Positions 1 to 7,366 of a stretch of DNA of 43,308 nt are shown here, piece by piece. Source of the stretch: Flavobacteriaceae bacterium (GTDB taxonomy: Bacteria > Bacteroidota > Bacteroidia > Flavobacteriales > Flavobacteriaceae); assembly GCA_947482805.1 (NCBI GenBank), contig CANKLK010000002.1, positions 1 to 43,308 on the forward strand, read 5' to 3'. Within the stretch, counting starts at the first letter, position 1. The number at the start of each line of letters is the position of its first letter. The notes beneath the pieces are model-generated. The model was given only the letters and a program-made list of their open reading frames with translations. It was not told the origin of the DNA and searched no databases. Both the position numbers and the translations under genes were made by a program.

Positions 1-2177
1 AATGCAATACGACGACCAATTTCCGCCAAAGTAATATGACGTTGTGTTCTAACGGATTGTTCACGCATTAATTGTAAACGTTTCGTTGCAATTTGTTTGG
101 CTTCTCTTTCGTCTTCAAATACGTTAAATTTATCTCCGGCAGTTGACGCACCATCTAAACCTAATATAGATATTGGCGTTGAAGGCCCAGCGGACATAAC
201 GGTATGTCCTCTTTCGTCATGCATGGCCTTCACTTTTCCGTGATTTTTTCCGGCCAATACATAATCGCCCACTTTTAAAGTTCCGGATTGTACCAATATT
301 GTTGATACGTAGCCTCTTCCTTTGTCTAATTGTGCTTCCACAACTGTTCCGACAGCATGTCTATTTGGGTTTGCTTTTAAGTCTAAAATTTCAGCTTCAA
401 GCAATACTTTCTCTAATAATTCTTTTACTCCTGTTCCTTTTTTAGCAGAGATATCATGCGATTGGTACTTTCCACCCCAATCTTCTACTAATAAATTCAT
501 AGCGGCTAATTTTTCCTTAATCTTTTCAGGATTAGCGCCTTGTTTATCAATTTTATTAATCGCAAATATCATAGGAACATTAGCAGCTTGGGCGTGGCTA
601 ATAGCTTCTTTGGTTTGTGGCATGATATCATCATCCGCAGCAACCACAATGATAGCGATGTCGGTAACCTGAGCTCCACGTGCACGCATAGCGGTAAATG
701 CTTCGTGACCTGGTGTATCAAGGAAGGTGATTTTTTGACCGCCTTCAAGCGTAACGGCATAAGCACCGATATGTTGTGTAATACCTCCAGATTCCCCGGC
801 AATTACATTTTCTTTACGAATATAATCCAATAATGACGTTTTACCGTGATCGACGTGACCCATCACGGTTACAATTGGCGCACGCGTCACTAAATCTTCA
901 GGTCTGTCTTCAACTACTTCTAAGGCATCTTCTATGTCAGTAGTAATAAATTCAACTTCATAACCAAACTCATCTGCAACAATTGATAGTGTTTCCGCAT
1001 CCAATCTTTGATTCATGGTAACCATGATTCCAAGTGACATACAAGTTCCGATTACTTTTGTAATTGGCACATCCATCATTGTGGCAATTTCACCAACCGT
1101 AACGAATTCTGTTACTTTGATAGTTTTGCTTCCTTCTTCAAGAGCCTGCATTTCATCTTCACTTCTTTGTCGATGAGAATCACGCTTATCTCTTCTGTAT
1201 TTTGCCGCTTTAGATTTGTTTCCTTTTCCTTGAAGACGCTCTAAAGTTTCTTTAATTTGATTCTTAACTTCTTCTTCCGTTGGCTCCACTTTTTGAACTA
1301 TAGCAGGACGATTCCCTTTTTGGAATCCGCCTCCACCAGGTTTAGCTCCACCTGCTTTATTAGGCCCAAAAGCGTTTCCTCCGCCTCCGCCACCAATAAC
1401 GGGTTTACCTGTTTCACCTGGTTTACCCGGAATTCTTTTTCTTTTATTTTTGTTGGCATTACTGTTTGCAGCTTGTTGTGCTGTTTGTCCAGTTGCCGGA
1501 GTTGCAGGTTTAGTAGCTTCGTTTTTAAACTCTTCTTTTTTCTTTTTTGGTTTGTTAAATTGCGCTAAATCTATTTTTTGTCCAGTTAATATTGGCCCGG
1601 AAAGATTTTGATATTGCGTTGTATGTGTTTCATCGATTGGAGCTTCTTCAGCAGCCGGCGCTTCAATCTTTTCTTCTTTTGAGGCAACTTTTGGTGCTAC
1701 TTCTTCTTTCTTTGTAACAACTTCTTTCTTTTGTTTCGGCTTTTCGCTTACGCTCGAGTCTGAAGCTGTTTTTGACTTTTGATCTGATTTTGCTATTTGC
1801 ACGGCTGGTGCTTTTGGCTCTAAATCAATTTTTCCAACTTGTTTTGGAGCAATTACCGTTGCCTTCGCTTTAATCAATTCTTGTTGTTTTTGACGATCTT
1901 CTTCTAACTTGCGTTTGTCCTCGATTTCTTTTTCTCTTTCAATGCGAAGCGCTTCTTTTTCTTTACGTATTTCTTCGCTTATACCTTTTGAAGCTTCTTT
2001 ATTTCCTTTGTCACCGGCAAACTGTCCGCAAAGAATAGAATATACATCATCAGAAACTTTTGTGTTTGGACTAGCTTCAATGACAATTCCCTTATCCTTC
2101 AGATAATCCACAGCTCTTTCCAAAGAAATATTCAATTCCCTTAAAACTTTATTAATTCTAATATTTCCTTCAGACAT
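1..2177 (-). CDS. infB: Translation initiation factor IF-2 (partial, C-terminus outside window)
   Basis: IF-2 is the GTPase that brings initiator tRNA to the small ribosomal subunit. The ATG at 2177 begins [18 protein letters not shown], the usual start of the IF2 N-terminal domain. A long low-complexity Lys/Glu/Pro/Gly-rich linker follows (about 1200-2000). The G domain lies at about 500-870, with the P-loop GHVDHGKT (about 838-861), DTPGHE (about 705-722) and NKID (about 543-560). About 725 residues are in the window; the C-terminal domains and stop lie beyond base 1. It is the last visible gene of rimP-nusA-infB, 38 bases after the nusA stop. Identification is certain from the G motifs and synteny. 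Confidence 0.97.
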   Translation of the reverse strand, partial: MSEGNIRINKVLRELNISLERAVDYLKDKGIVIEASPNTKVSDDVYSILCGQFAGDKGNKEASKGISEEIRKEKEALRIEREKEIEDKRKLEEDRQKQQELIKAKATVIAPKQVGKIDLEPKAPAVQIAKSDQKSKTASDSSVSEKPKQKKEVVTKKEEVAPKVASKEEKIEAPAAEEAPIDETHTTQYQNLSGPILTGQKIDLAQFNKPKKKKEEFKNEATKPATPATGQTAQQAANSNANKNKRKRIPGKPGETGKPVIGGGGGGNAFGPNKAGGAKPGGGGFQKGNRPAIVQKVEPTEEEVKNQIKETLERLQGKGNKSKAAKYRRDKRDSHRQRSEDEMQALEEGSKTIKVTEFVTVGEIATMMDVPITKVIGTCMSLGIMVTMNQRLDAETLSIVADEFGYEVEFITTDIEDALEVVEDRPEDLVTRAPIVTVMGHVDHGKTSLLDYIRKENVIAGESGGITQHIGAYAVTLEGGQKITFLDTPGHEAFTAMRARGAQVTDIAIIVVAADDDIMPQTKEAISHAQAANVPMIFAINKIDKQGANPEKIKEKLAAMNLLVEDWGGKYQSHDISAKKGTGVKELLEKVLLEAEILDLKANPNRHAVGTVVEAQLDKGRGYVSTILVQSGTLKVGDYVLAGKNHGKVKAMHDERGHTVMSAGPSTPISILGLDGASTAGDKFNVFEDEREAKQIATKRLQLMREQSVRTQRHITLAEIGRRIA

Positions 2178-2215
2178 AAAATCTTATTATTGTTAGCTAA
2201 TTTTGCGTTAAAAGA

Positions 2216-3457
2216 TTAGTCTTGAAACTCTTCTTTCAATATTCTTATTACTTCTAAAATGGTTTCTTCTTCTAAATCAGTTCTTCTCACTAAATCAGCA
2301 ACATCTTGATTCAAAATACTTCTTGCTGTATCTAATCCGATTTTTGCAAATTCGTCAATTACCCATCCATCTATTTCGTCTGAGAACTCTGTTAATTCAA
2401 CATCATCTTCTTCAATGGCAGCACCTTCTCTAATTACGTCTAATTCATAACCTGTTAAAAGTCCGGCTAATTTAATGTTGTGTCCTCCGCGGCCAATAGC
2501 TTTTGAAACTTCTTCCAATTTCAAGAAAACTTCGGCTCTTTTTTTCTCTTCGTCAATCTTAAGAGAGGATACTTTTGCAGGGCTTAATGCTCTTGTGATA
2601 TAAAGTTGCAAATTGGTAGTATAGTTGATTACGTCAATATTTTCATTCCCTAATTCACGAACAATTCCATGAATTCTAGAGCCTTTCATACCAACGCATG
2701 CTCCAACTGGATCAATTCTATCGTCATAAGAATCAACGGCTACTTTTGCTTTTTCACCAGGAATTCTCACTACTTTTTTAATCATAATTAAACCGTCAAA
2801 AACTTCCGGAATTTCTTGTTCAAATAATTTTTCCAAAAATACATCCGCCGTTCTCGACATAATAATTTGAGGTTTATTTCCTTTCAATTCAACGCTTTCA
2901 ATAATTCCACGAACATTGTCCCCTTTACGGAAAAAGTCAGATGGAATTTGTTTTTCTTTTGGCAAAACAATTTCATTTCCTTCATCATCAATCAAAATTA
3001 CTACTCTTGGACGAACGTGATGTACTTCCGCGGTATAAATTTCGCCTATTAAATCTTTAAATTGTTTGTAAAGATTATTATTATCATGTTCGTGAATTTT
3101 AGAAATCAAGTTTTGACGTAATGCCAAAATTGCTCTTCTTCCCAGATCAATTAATTTTACTTCTTCAGAAACATCTTCACCAACTTCAAAATCAGGTTCG
3201 ATTTTTTGAGCTTCAGACAATTCAATTTCTTGATTTTCATCTTCCACTTCACCATCGGCAACAACTACTCGATTTCTCCAAATCTCCATATCACCTTTGT
3301 CAGGATTGATAATGATATCAAAGTTATCATCTGAACCGTATTTCTTTTTCAATGCGTTTCTAAATACATCTTCCAAAATCGCCATAAGCGTTACTCTATC
3401 TATAAGCTTATCGTCTTTAAATTCTGAAAACGAATCGATTAATGCAATATTCTCCAT
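2216..3457 (-). CDS. nusA: Transcription termination/antitermination factor NusA
   Basis: NusA binds RNA polymerase and nascent RNA and modulates pausing, termination and antitermination. The 413-residue protein has the N-terminal RNAP-binding domain (residues 1 to about 130), an S1 domain (about 135-200) and two KH domains, with GMKG in KH1 and GRGG in KH2. It ends after a short acidic tail and lacks the extra C-terminal acidic repeats of the E. coli protein, as is usual in Bacteroidetes. It lies 7 bases after the rimP stop and 38 bases before infB, so the three are one operon. The leader terminator upstream of rimP (3941-3966) makes feedback by NusA plausible; that is inference. Confidence 0.97.
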   Translation of the reverse strand: MENIALIDSFSEFKDDKLIDRVTLMAILEDVFRNALKKKYGSDDNFDIIINPDKGDMEIWRNRVVVADGEVEDENQEIELSEAQKIEPDFEVGEDVSEEVKLIDLGRRAILALRQNLISKIHEHDNNNLYKQFKDLIGEIYTAEVHHVRPRVVILIDDEGNEIVLPKEKQIPSDFFRKGDNVRGIIESVELKGNKPQIIMSRTADVFLEKLFEQEIPEVFDGLIMIKKVVRIPGEKAKVAVDSYDDRIDPVGACVGMKGSRIHGIVRELGNENIDVINYTTNLQLYITRALSPAKVSSLKIDEEKKRAEVFLKLEEVSKAIGRGGHNIKLAGLLTGYELDVIREGAAIEEDDVELTEFSDEIDGWVIDEFAKIGLDTARSILNQDVADLVRRTDLEEETILEVIRILKEEFQD

Positions 3458-3464
3458 GCCTAAA

Positions 3465-3932
3465 TTAATTAAATATTATTGTAACAATTGCTTCTTTTAT
3501 ATCTGAATAAGGAATTTCGCGTTTATGTTCTACTGTTTCTTTTCCTTTTCCTATTTTTTTTGGTTCTCTTGCTGTCCAAGAAAGCACAATACTTTCATCT
3601 GAAACCTGCTCTAATACTGCTTCTATCGTTTCTGTAGCTGTTTTAACTTTCAATGTTCTTCCAATATTTTTTCGATATTGTCTCACCATTTTTAATGGTG
3701 TAGAAACTCCAGCCGAAGCTACTTCCAATGAATAATCTTGTTCTTCTCGGTCTAAATTATTATCAATTGCGCGACTTATATCGATACAATCCTGCAAATT
3801 TACACCATTATCTCCATCTAAAGTTACTATTACTTTGAATGTTTCTGTAATTGTTAAATCTACCAGAAACAAAGAAGGTTTTTCTTTTAACCCTTCTTCT
3901 AATAACTCCAAAATTTTATCTCTAAATGCCAT
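3465..3932 (-). CDS. rimP: Ribosome maturation factor RimP
   Basis: RimP assists maturation of the 30S subunit. The 155-residue product starts [14 protein letters not shown] and contains the family's [10 protein letters not shown] segment and the [14 protein letters not shown] segment. An upstream in-frame ATG at 3968 would add 12 residues ([12 protein letters not shown]), but these are encoded by the leader hairpin, so ATG 3932 is preferred. It is first in the rimP-nusA-infB operon. The start lies only 8 bases after the U-tract of the leader hairpin, so folding could affect translation as well as transcription. Confidence 0.93.
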   Translation of the reverse strand: MAFRDKILELLEEGLKEKPSLFLVDLTITETFKVIVTLDGDNGVNLQDCIDISRAIDNNLDREEQDYSLEVASAGVSTPLKMVRQYRKNIGRTLKVKTATETIEAVLEQVSDESIVLSWTAREPKKIGKGKETVEHKREIPYSDIKEAIVTIIFN

Positions 3933-3940
3933 AGTTGTAT

Positions 3941-3966
3941 AAAAAGAGGGAAGCAATGCTTCCCTC
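3941..3966 (-). terminator. Leader terminator-like hairpin upstream of rimP-nusA-infB
   Basis: Read on the minus strand, a nearly perfect 9-bp stem (GAGGGAAGC / GCTTCCCTC) with a 3-nt loop is followed directly by TTTTT. This is a canonical intrinsic terminator. It sits between the promoter (3998-4005) and the rimP ATG (3932). No plus-strand gene upstream could use it, so it acts, if at all, on its own operon. An attenuator role is inferred. Confidence 0.8.
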
Positions 3967-3997
3967 ATTATTTAATTTTGAATGGTAAATAACGGCG

Positions 3998-4026
3998 CAA
4001 ATATAGGTTTTTTTTTGTAAATCAAA
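3998..4026 (-). promoter_or_regulatory. Promoter of rimP-nusA-infB
   Basis: On the minus strand TTTG is followed after 17 bases by TATATTTG, a full match to the Bacteroidetes consensus (TTTG and TAnnTTTG). Transcription would start near 3992, leaving a leader of about 60 nt that contains the terminator-like hairpin. Confidence 0.8.
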
Positions 4027-4100
4027 AAATCTTGTTGTATCAAAAAAAATATTATCTTTAATGTAATAATTTTACTATACAAAATTAAAATTTTTATATC

Positions 4101-4925
4101 ATGAAAAAAATCTTAGTTCCCACTGACTTTTCGGAGTATGCCTATTATGCATTAAAAGTTGCAGCTCAAATTGCTAAAAAAAATAATGGGGAAATTATTC
4201 TTCTTCATATGTTAGAATTACCTCATCAAGCCGGAGACGCCATAGGAAGTGGTCACGATATTCCCGAAATTATGCTTTTCAAAAATGCGGCTATCAATAG
4301 ATTGGAAGATTTGATGGAAGATGAGTGTCTTGATGGTTTAAAAGTATCTCAAGTAATTCAATTTGAATTGGCTTTTGATGGCATTATGAACATCAGTAAA
4401 AAAAATGAAGTTGATCTAATTGTAATGGGTTCTCACGGCGCTAGTGGATTTAAAGAAATGTTTATCGGTTCTAATGCGGAAAAAGTTGTTCGTAATTCGG
4501 ATGTCCCTGTTTTAATTATTAAAAAAGATGCTGGTGAATTCAATGTAGATAAATTTGTTTTTGCTTCTGACTTTACTGATGAAATAAAAAAACCATTTGC
4601 CAAAGTAGTTGATATCGCTAACAAATTTGGTGCAGAATTAGAGTTGGCTATGATTAATACGCCTAGCACTTTTAAGCCTACTCATGTTGCCGAAGAAATT
4701 ATTAGAAATTTTGTTTCTAATTTTAACATAAACAAATACTCTATAAATATCTATAATGATGTAAATGTTGAAAACGGAATTTTACATTTTGCAGACCATA
4801 TCGGTGCCGATTTAATTGGTGTTAGTACACACGGCAGAAAAGGACTTTCACACTTTTTTAATGGAAGCATTAGCGAAGACTTAGTAAATCATGCGTTACG
4901 TCCGGTGATAACTTTTAAAATTTAA
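4101..4925 (+). CDS. Universal stress protein, two tandem Usp domains
   Basis: This 274-residue cytoplasmic protein has two Usp (adenine-nucleotide-binding alpha/beta) domains. The first (about 1-145) starts MKKILVPTDFSEYA and has the nucleotide-binding signature MGSHGASGF followed by GSNAEKVV. The second (about 150-274) has STHGRKGLS followed by GSISEDLV. Both domains therefore retain G-x2-G-x9-G(S/T)-like ATP-binding loops. Tandem Usp proteins of this size are common in Flavobacteria; the specific role is unknown. It stands alone, transcribed away from rimP, with a terminator directly after it. A weak -7 element (TATCTTTA) lies upstream near 4053. Confidence 0.9.
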   Translation: MKKILVPTDFSEYAYYALKVAAQIAKKNNGEIILLHMLELPHQAGDAIGSGHDIPEIMLFKNAAINRLEDLMEDECLDGLKVSQVIQFELAFDGIMNISKKNEVDLIVMGSHGASGFKEMFIGSNAEKVVRNSDVPVLIIKKDAGEFNVDKFVFASDFTDEIKKPFAKVVDIANKFGAELELAMINTPSTFKPTHVAEEIIRNFVSNFNINKYSINIYNDVNVENGILHFADHIGADLIGVSTHGRKGLSHFFNGSISEDLVNHALRPVITFKI

Positions 4926-4940
4926 GAGACTCTTATAAAA

Positions 4941-4973
4941 CAAAAAACTCCTCAATTGCTTGAGGAGTTTTTC
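4941..4973 (+). terminator. Intrinsic terminator after usp (bidirectional)
   Basis: The stem CTCCTCAA / TTGAGGAG with loop TTGC is flanked by A6 and T5, so it can work on both strands, for usp and for the convergent LamG gene. Almost the same sequence recurs at 6384-6416. Confidence 0.88.
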
Positions 4974-4990
4974 CATTATATAAAAGCAGT

Positions 4991-6034
4991 TTATTGCAAA
5001 ATAATCTTTTTAATATTGACAACCTCGTTTTGCGCATTAATTATTTTAACAAAGTACATGCCTTGACCAGTCCATGAATTTAAAGGCACAAGATATTGTT
5101 GTGTGTTCATAGGCTGGTTAAACACTTCTTGACCAAGCATGTTTGTAATTTTAATATTCCAACCAACAACATTAGCTAAATTACCGCAATCAATAGTGAT
5201 TTGGTCATTTGCTGGGTTAGGATAAATATTAACTGTACTTGTATAGGTTACTGGTGTTGTACTTAAAACACCTGTATTTATTGTCATTGTTAAACATTCG
5301 CTTGTGATTATAGAGTTATATAAATTAGTTATTTCTTGTTGGGTAAGAGCACGATTCCATAAAGCTATATCATCTAATAAACCGCTGAAGTAATGTTGAT
5401 TTGTCGCATGATATTTCCCAAAAGTTAATGGATAAAGATTTCCAGTATTTAAGTTGCCATCTCCATAACTAGAACAGATATTTGATAACAGTACTCCGTT
5501 CTTATAAATCTTTACTGAGGTAATTGAGACATCAACGGAACTATCGTATACAACAACATAATTATTCCAAACATCATCCAAATTGCCAGTCGTATAAGTT
5601 CTTGCTACATCTGAAATATTAATATTTACACCATTACAATCCCAATTATGCCATACATGAAAATCTTTTTGATTTTGATTATTATCTCCATAACCAAATA
5701 CCGTCATATATATTTGGCTACTTGAAGATTTCATCCAATAGCTTACACTTCTAGAAGAAGTTCCTGTTGGTAGTGAGCTGGTGTTTGATGTTTGAATATA
5801 GTCACTCGTTCCATTAAAATTATATGCACTATTCGCATTCCCAAATCTATCAGTAGTCAAAGCAGCCCCATTAACCGTTCCATTGTTACCATTACCACTC
5901 TCATCATCAGCATTACCGTTGAAAGGCCAATAACCTACAAGACCATTTGTTGGCACATAAGATGGTACTTGTGCAATAATCATTTGGGTTGTTAAAGCAA
6001 AACCCATTGCTAGTAAAAGTAATTTGTTTTTCAT
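4991..6034 (-). CDS. Secreted LamG-fold protein with T9SS sorting domain
   Basis: The 347-residue product has a Sec signal peptide (about 1-21, ending TQMIIAQ). A LamG/concanavalin-like domain follows (about 25-245), starting at the typical LVGYWPFNGNADDESGNGNN and ending at the DDIALWNRALTQQEI motif. The C-terminal type A T9SS sorting domain (about 268-347) contains VNIYPNPANDQITI and ends KKIILQ. It should be exported by the type IX system and anchored or released at the surface, where LamG domains usually bind glycans. It diverges from the XRE regulator at 6136, with candidate operators between them. The ligand is unknown. Confidence 0.92.
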   Translation of the reverse strand: MKNKLLLLAMGFALTTQMIIAQVPSYVPTNGLVGYWPFNGNADDESGNGNNGTVNGAALTTDRFGNANSAYNFNGTSDYIQTSNTSSLPTGTSSRSVSYWMKSSSSQIYMTVFGYGDNNQNQKDFHVWHNWDCNGVNINISDVARTYTTGNLDDVWNNYVVVYDSSVDVSITSVKIYKNGVLLSNICSSYGDGNLNTGNLYPLTFGKYHATNQHYFSGLLDDIALWNRALTQQEITNLYNSIITSECLTMTINTGVLSTTPVTYTSTVNIYPNPANDQITIDCGNLANVVGWNIKITNMLGQEVFNQPMNTQQYLVPLNSWTGQGMYFVKIINAQNEVVNIKKIILQ

Positions 6035-6079
6035 AATTAATGTGTTTTAAATTTCCCACAAAGATATAAAATTCTATTA

Positions 6080-6105
6080 TATAGTGTACTTTATTATAGA
6101 GTACT
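6080..6105. promoter_or_regulatory. Candidate operator: two direct repeats TATAG(T/A)GTACT
   Basis: TATAGTGTACT (6080-6090) and TATAGAGTACT (6095-6105) are direct repeats 15 bases apart, each centred on a GTAC core. The second also reads as a palindrome around AGTACT. They lie between the divergent LamG and XRE genes. Binding by the XRE protein is inference. Confidence 0.45.
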
Positions 6106-6135
6106 ATAGAAAAGTCTAATTAATGAGTTTTGTGT

Positions 6136-6384
6136 ATGGAAAATTCTAATACAAAACCCAATCAAGAGGAGCTTAATGCTATTGCGTTACGACTAAAAGA
6201 ATTAAGAAAAGCAAAAGGATATTCTAATTACGAACATATTGCGTTTGATTTAGAAATGAGTCGATCTGCCTATTGGCGATTAGAAACAGGAGCAAATTTT
6301 GAATTAAAAACATTAATAAAAATTTGCAGGTTACTTAAAGTAAGTTTAGAAGAATTTTTTAAAGGGATAGATATCCCTAAATAA
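6136..6384 (+). CDS. XRE-family helix-turn-helix transcriptional regulator
   Basis: The 82-residue protein is one Cro/C1-type HTH domain: helices around residues 14-75, recognition region MSRSAYWRLETG, and the typical ending LLKVSLEEFF. There is no extra sensor domain. The start is ATG 6136 (MENSNTKPNQ). A TTG at 6130 in frame would add two residues and is not needed. It diverges from the LamG gene, with candidate operators in the 101-base gap, and ends at a terminator. A local regulator of the LamG gene and itself is the simplest reading, not shown. Confidence 0.9.
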   Translation: MENSNTKPNQEELNAIALRLKELRKAKGYSNYEHIAFDLEMSRSAYWRLETGANFELKTLIKICRLLKVSLEEFFKGIDIPK

Positions 6385-6416
6385 AAAAAACTCCTCAATT
6401 GCTTGAGAAGTTTTTT
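6384..6416 (+). terminator. Intrinsic terminator after the XRE gene, near-copy of 4941-4973
   Basis: The stem CTCCTCAA / TTGAGAAG with loop TTGC and a following T6 differs from the usp terminator by one base in the core. It runs directly into the truncated tRNA copy at 6417. Confidence 0.85.
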
Positions 6417-6474
6417 GTTGGTCTACTATTACTCGAACCTAGAAAGACTGCACCAAAAACAGTTGTGTTATCAC
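6417..6474 (-). pseudogene. Truncated tRNA-Gln copy (3' three-quarters)
   Basis: Bases 6417-6470 match 7071-7124 of the intact tRNA-Gln with only two substitutions (gg to tt at the T-stem/acceptor junction). Identity stops in the D arm, so the 5' acceptor strand is missing. The copy keeps the T arm, anticodon arm and UUG anticodon and lies in direct orientation 654 bases from the real gene. It cannot form an acceptor stem. The pattern is that of an att-type duplication left by a tRNA-targeting integrative element, or of a decayed duplicate. Confidence 0.88.
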
Positions 6475-6594
6475 TAAATCAAATATTTACATATAAAAGT
6501 AAGGCAGTTGCAGGATTATTAACAAAGCCAACTTTTGAGTGAATTTGTAAAAAACTACTAATTATTACTATCGAACTTTAGGTAACAGACTACA

Positions 6595-6750
6595 TTAAAG
6601 ATTATTATTTTTATTTAATATCTCTTTTTTGTCAATATTTGGATAATTATTTTCTTTTTGTTTTTTGTTAGAATATACAATATTCCAAAACATTAAAAAT
6701 AAATATATCGCAAAGATTACGCCACCAACAATAAAAAAACTTGTACTCAT
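6595..6750 (-). CDS. Small single-pass membrane protein (51 aa), unknown
   Basis: The ATG at 6750 gives a 51-residue product: a hydrophobic helix (about residues 4-26, FFIVGGVIFAIYLFLMFW) and a Lys/Asn-rich tail. A longer start at 6804 would override the upstream gene, and ATG 6750 overlaps that gene's TGA as ATGA, which supports translational coupling. It lies between the tRNA-Gln remnant and the intact tRNA. I do not recognise a family. Confidence 0.5.
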   Translation of the reverse strand: MSTSFFIVGGVIFAIYLFLMFWNIVYSNKKQKENNYPNIDKKEILNKNNNL

Positions 6751-6917
6751 GGCTTTCTTCTTTGACGGATTGCAATTGAAAATAATAAGATTGTACCTGG
6801 CCAATGAGCAGAATATAAAGCTTCATCTTGCCTACCCATAAGGCCCAGGGTAATTGAATATAGCATACATATAAATGCTAAAATTATTGGGTACCATTTT
6901 AAAACAAATAATCTCAT
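6747..6917 (-). CDS. Small membrane protein (56 aa), unknown
   Basis: The ATG at 6917 starts MRLFVLKWYPIILAFICM, giving 56 residues with two likely membrane helices (about 8-28 and 38-50) and a basic end RQRRKP. Its TGA overlaps the ATG of the next gene (ATGA), the arrangement of a coupled gene pair. A TAAATTTG box matching the -7 consensus lies about 20 bases upstream, but no clear -33 element was seen. No family was recognised; coding status rests on the overlap and hydrophobicity. Confidence 0.45.
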   Translation of the reverse strand: MRLFVLKWYPIILAFICMLYSITLGLMGRQDEALYSAHWPGTILLFSIAIRQRRKP

Positions 6918-7025
6918 AAAATAAAATTTTTATCAAATTTAATCAATTGAAAGTTATAAAAAAAAATACTTTATTACAAAATGTACAATTTTATGCTTTC
7001 ATGATTTACTACGTGACAAAAAAAT

Positions 7026-7056
7026 AACCCCTGTAAAGTATCTTACTTACAGGGGT
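7026..7056 (-). terminator. Terminator downstream of tRNA-Gln
   Basis: The stem CCCCTGTAA / TTACAGGGG with about a 9-nt loop is followed on the minus strand by TTATTTTTTT. It ends the tRNA-Gln transcript. Confidence 0.85.
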
Positions 7057-7071
7057 TTTAAAATTTACTAG

Positions 7072-7142
7072 TTGGTCTACTAGGACTCGAACCTAGAAAG
7101 ACTGCACCAAAAACAGTTGTGTTACCATTACACCATAGACCA
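7072..7142 (-). tRNA. tRNA-Gln (anticodon UUG)
   Basis: On the minus strand the acceptor TGGTCTA pairs with TAGACCA. The anticodon stem ACTGT/GCAGT encloses loop TTTTGGT with anticodon TTG at 7110-7108. The T arm is CTAGG-TTCGAGT-CCTAG and the D arm GTGT/ACAC. CCA is not encoded after the discriminator A. Its promoter is at 7162-7192 and its terminator at 7026-7056, so it is a single-gene unit. Its 3' part is duplicated at 6417-6474. Confidence 0.96.
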
Positions 7143-7161
7143 ATAAGTGCTAATGCGGGTG

Positions 7162-7192
7162 CAAATTTAGTACAAATTTTATTTTACACAAA
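7162..7192 (-). promoter_or_regulatory. Promoter of tRNA-Gln
   Basis: On the minus strand TTTG, 19 bases, then TAAATTTG: an exact Bacteroidetes promoter about 20 bases before the tRNA 5' end. Confidence 0.85.
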
Positions 7193-7366
7193 CAATTTGC
7201 CCCAAAAAAATAAAACTTCCTTTTAAATCATTTGTATTTAGACAGATAATAAACTTGTATTTAATCTGTTATCTATTGTAGAAAAATTTGTTCGTGCCCG
7301 TTTAATTGCGTTAAAAAAAATAGTTTCTTTGTAGCAGTAAATAAAACCCTTTCATTTCATATCTAT

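Noticed and set aside
322..833. Plus-strand open frames opposite infB
   Set aside because: They lie entirely within the conserved G domain of IF-2 on the other strand.
3941..3966. Hairpin before rimP as the terminator of a plus-strand gene
   Set aside because: No plus-strand gene ends upstream; rimP-nusA-infB occupies the region on the minus strand.
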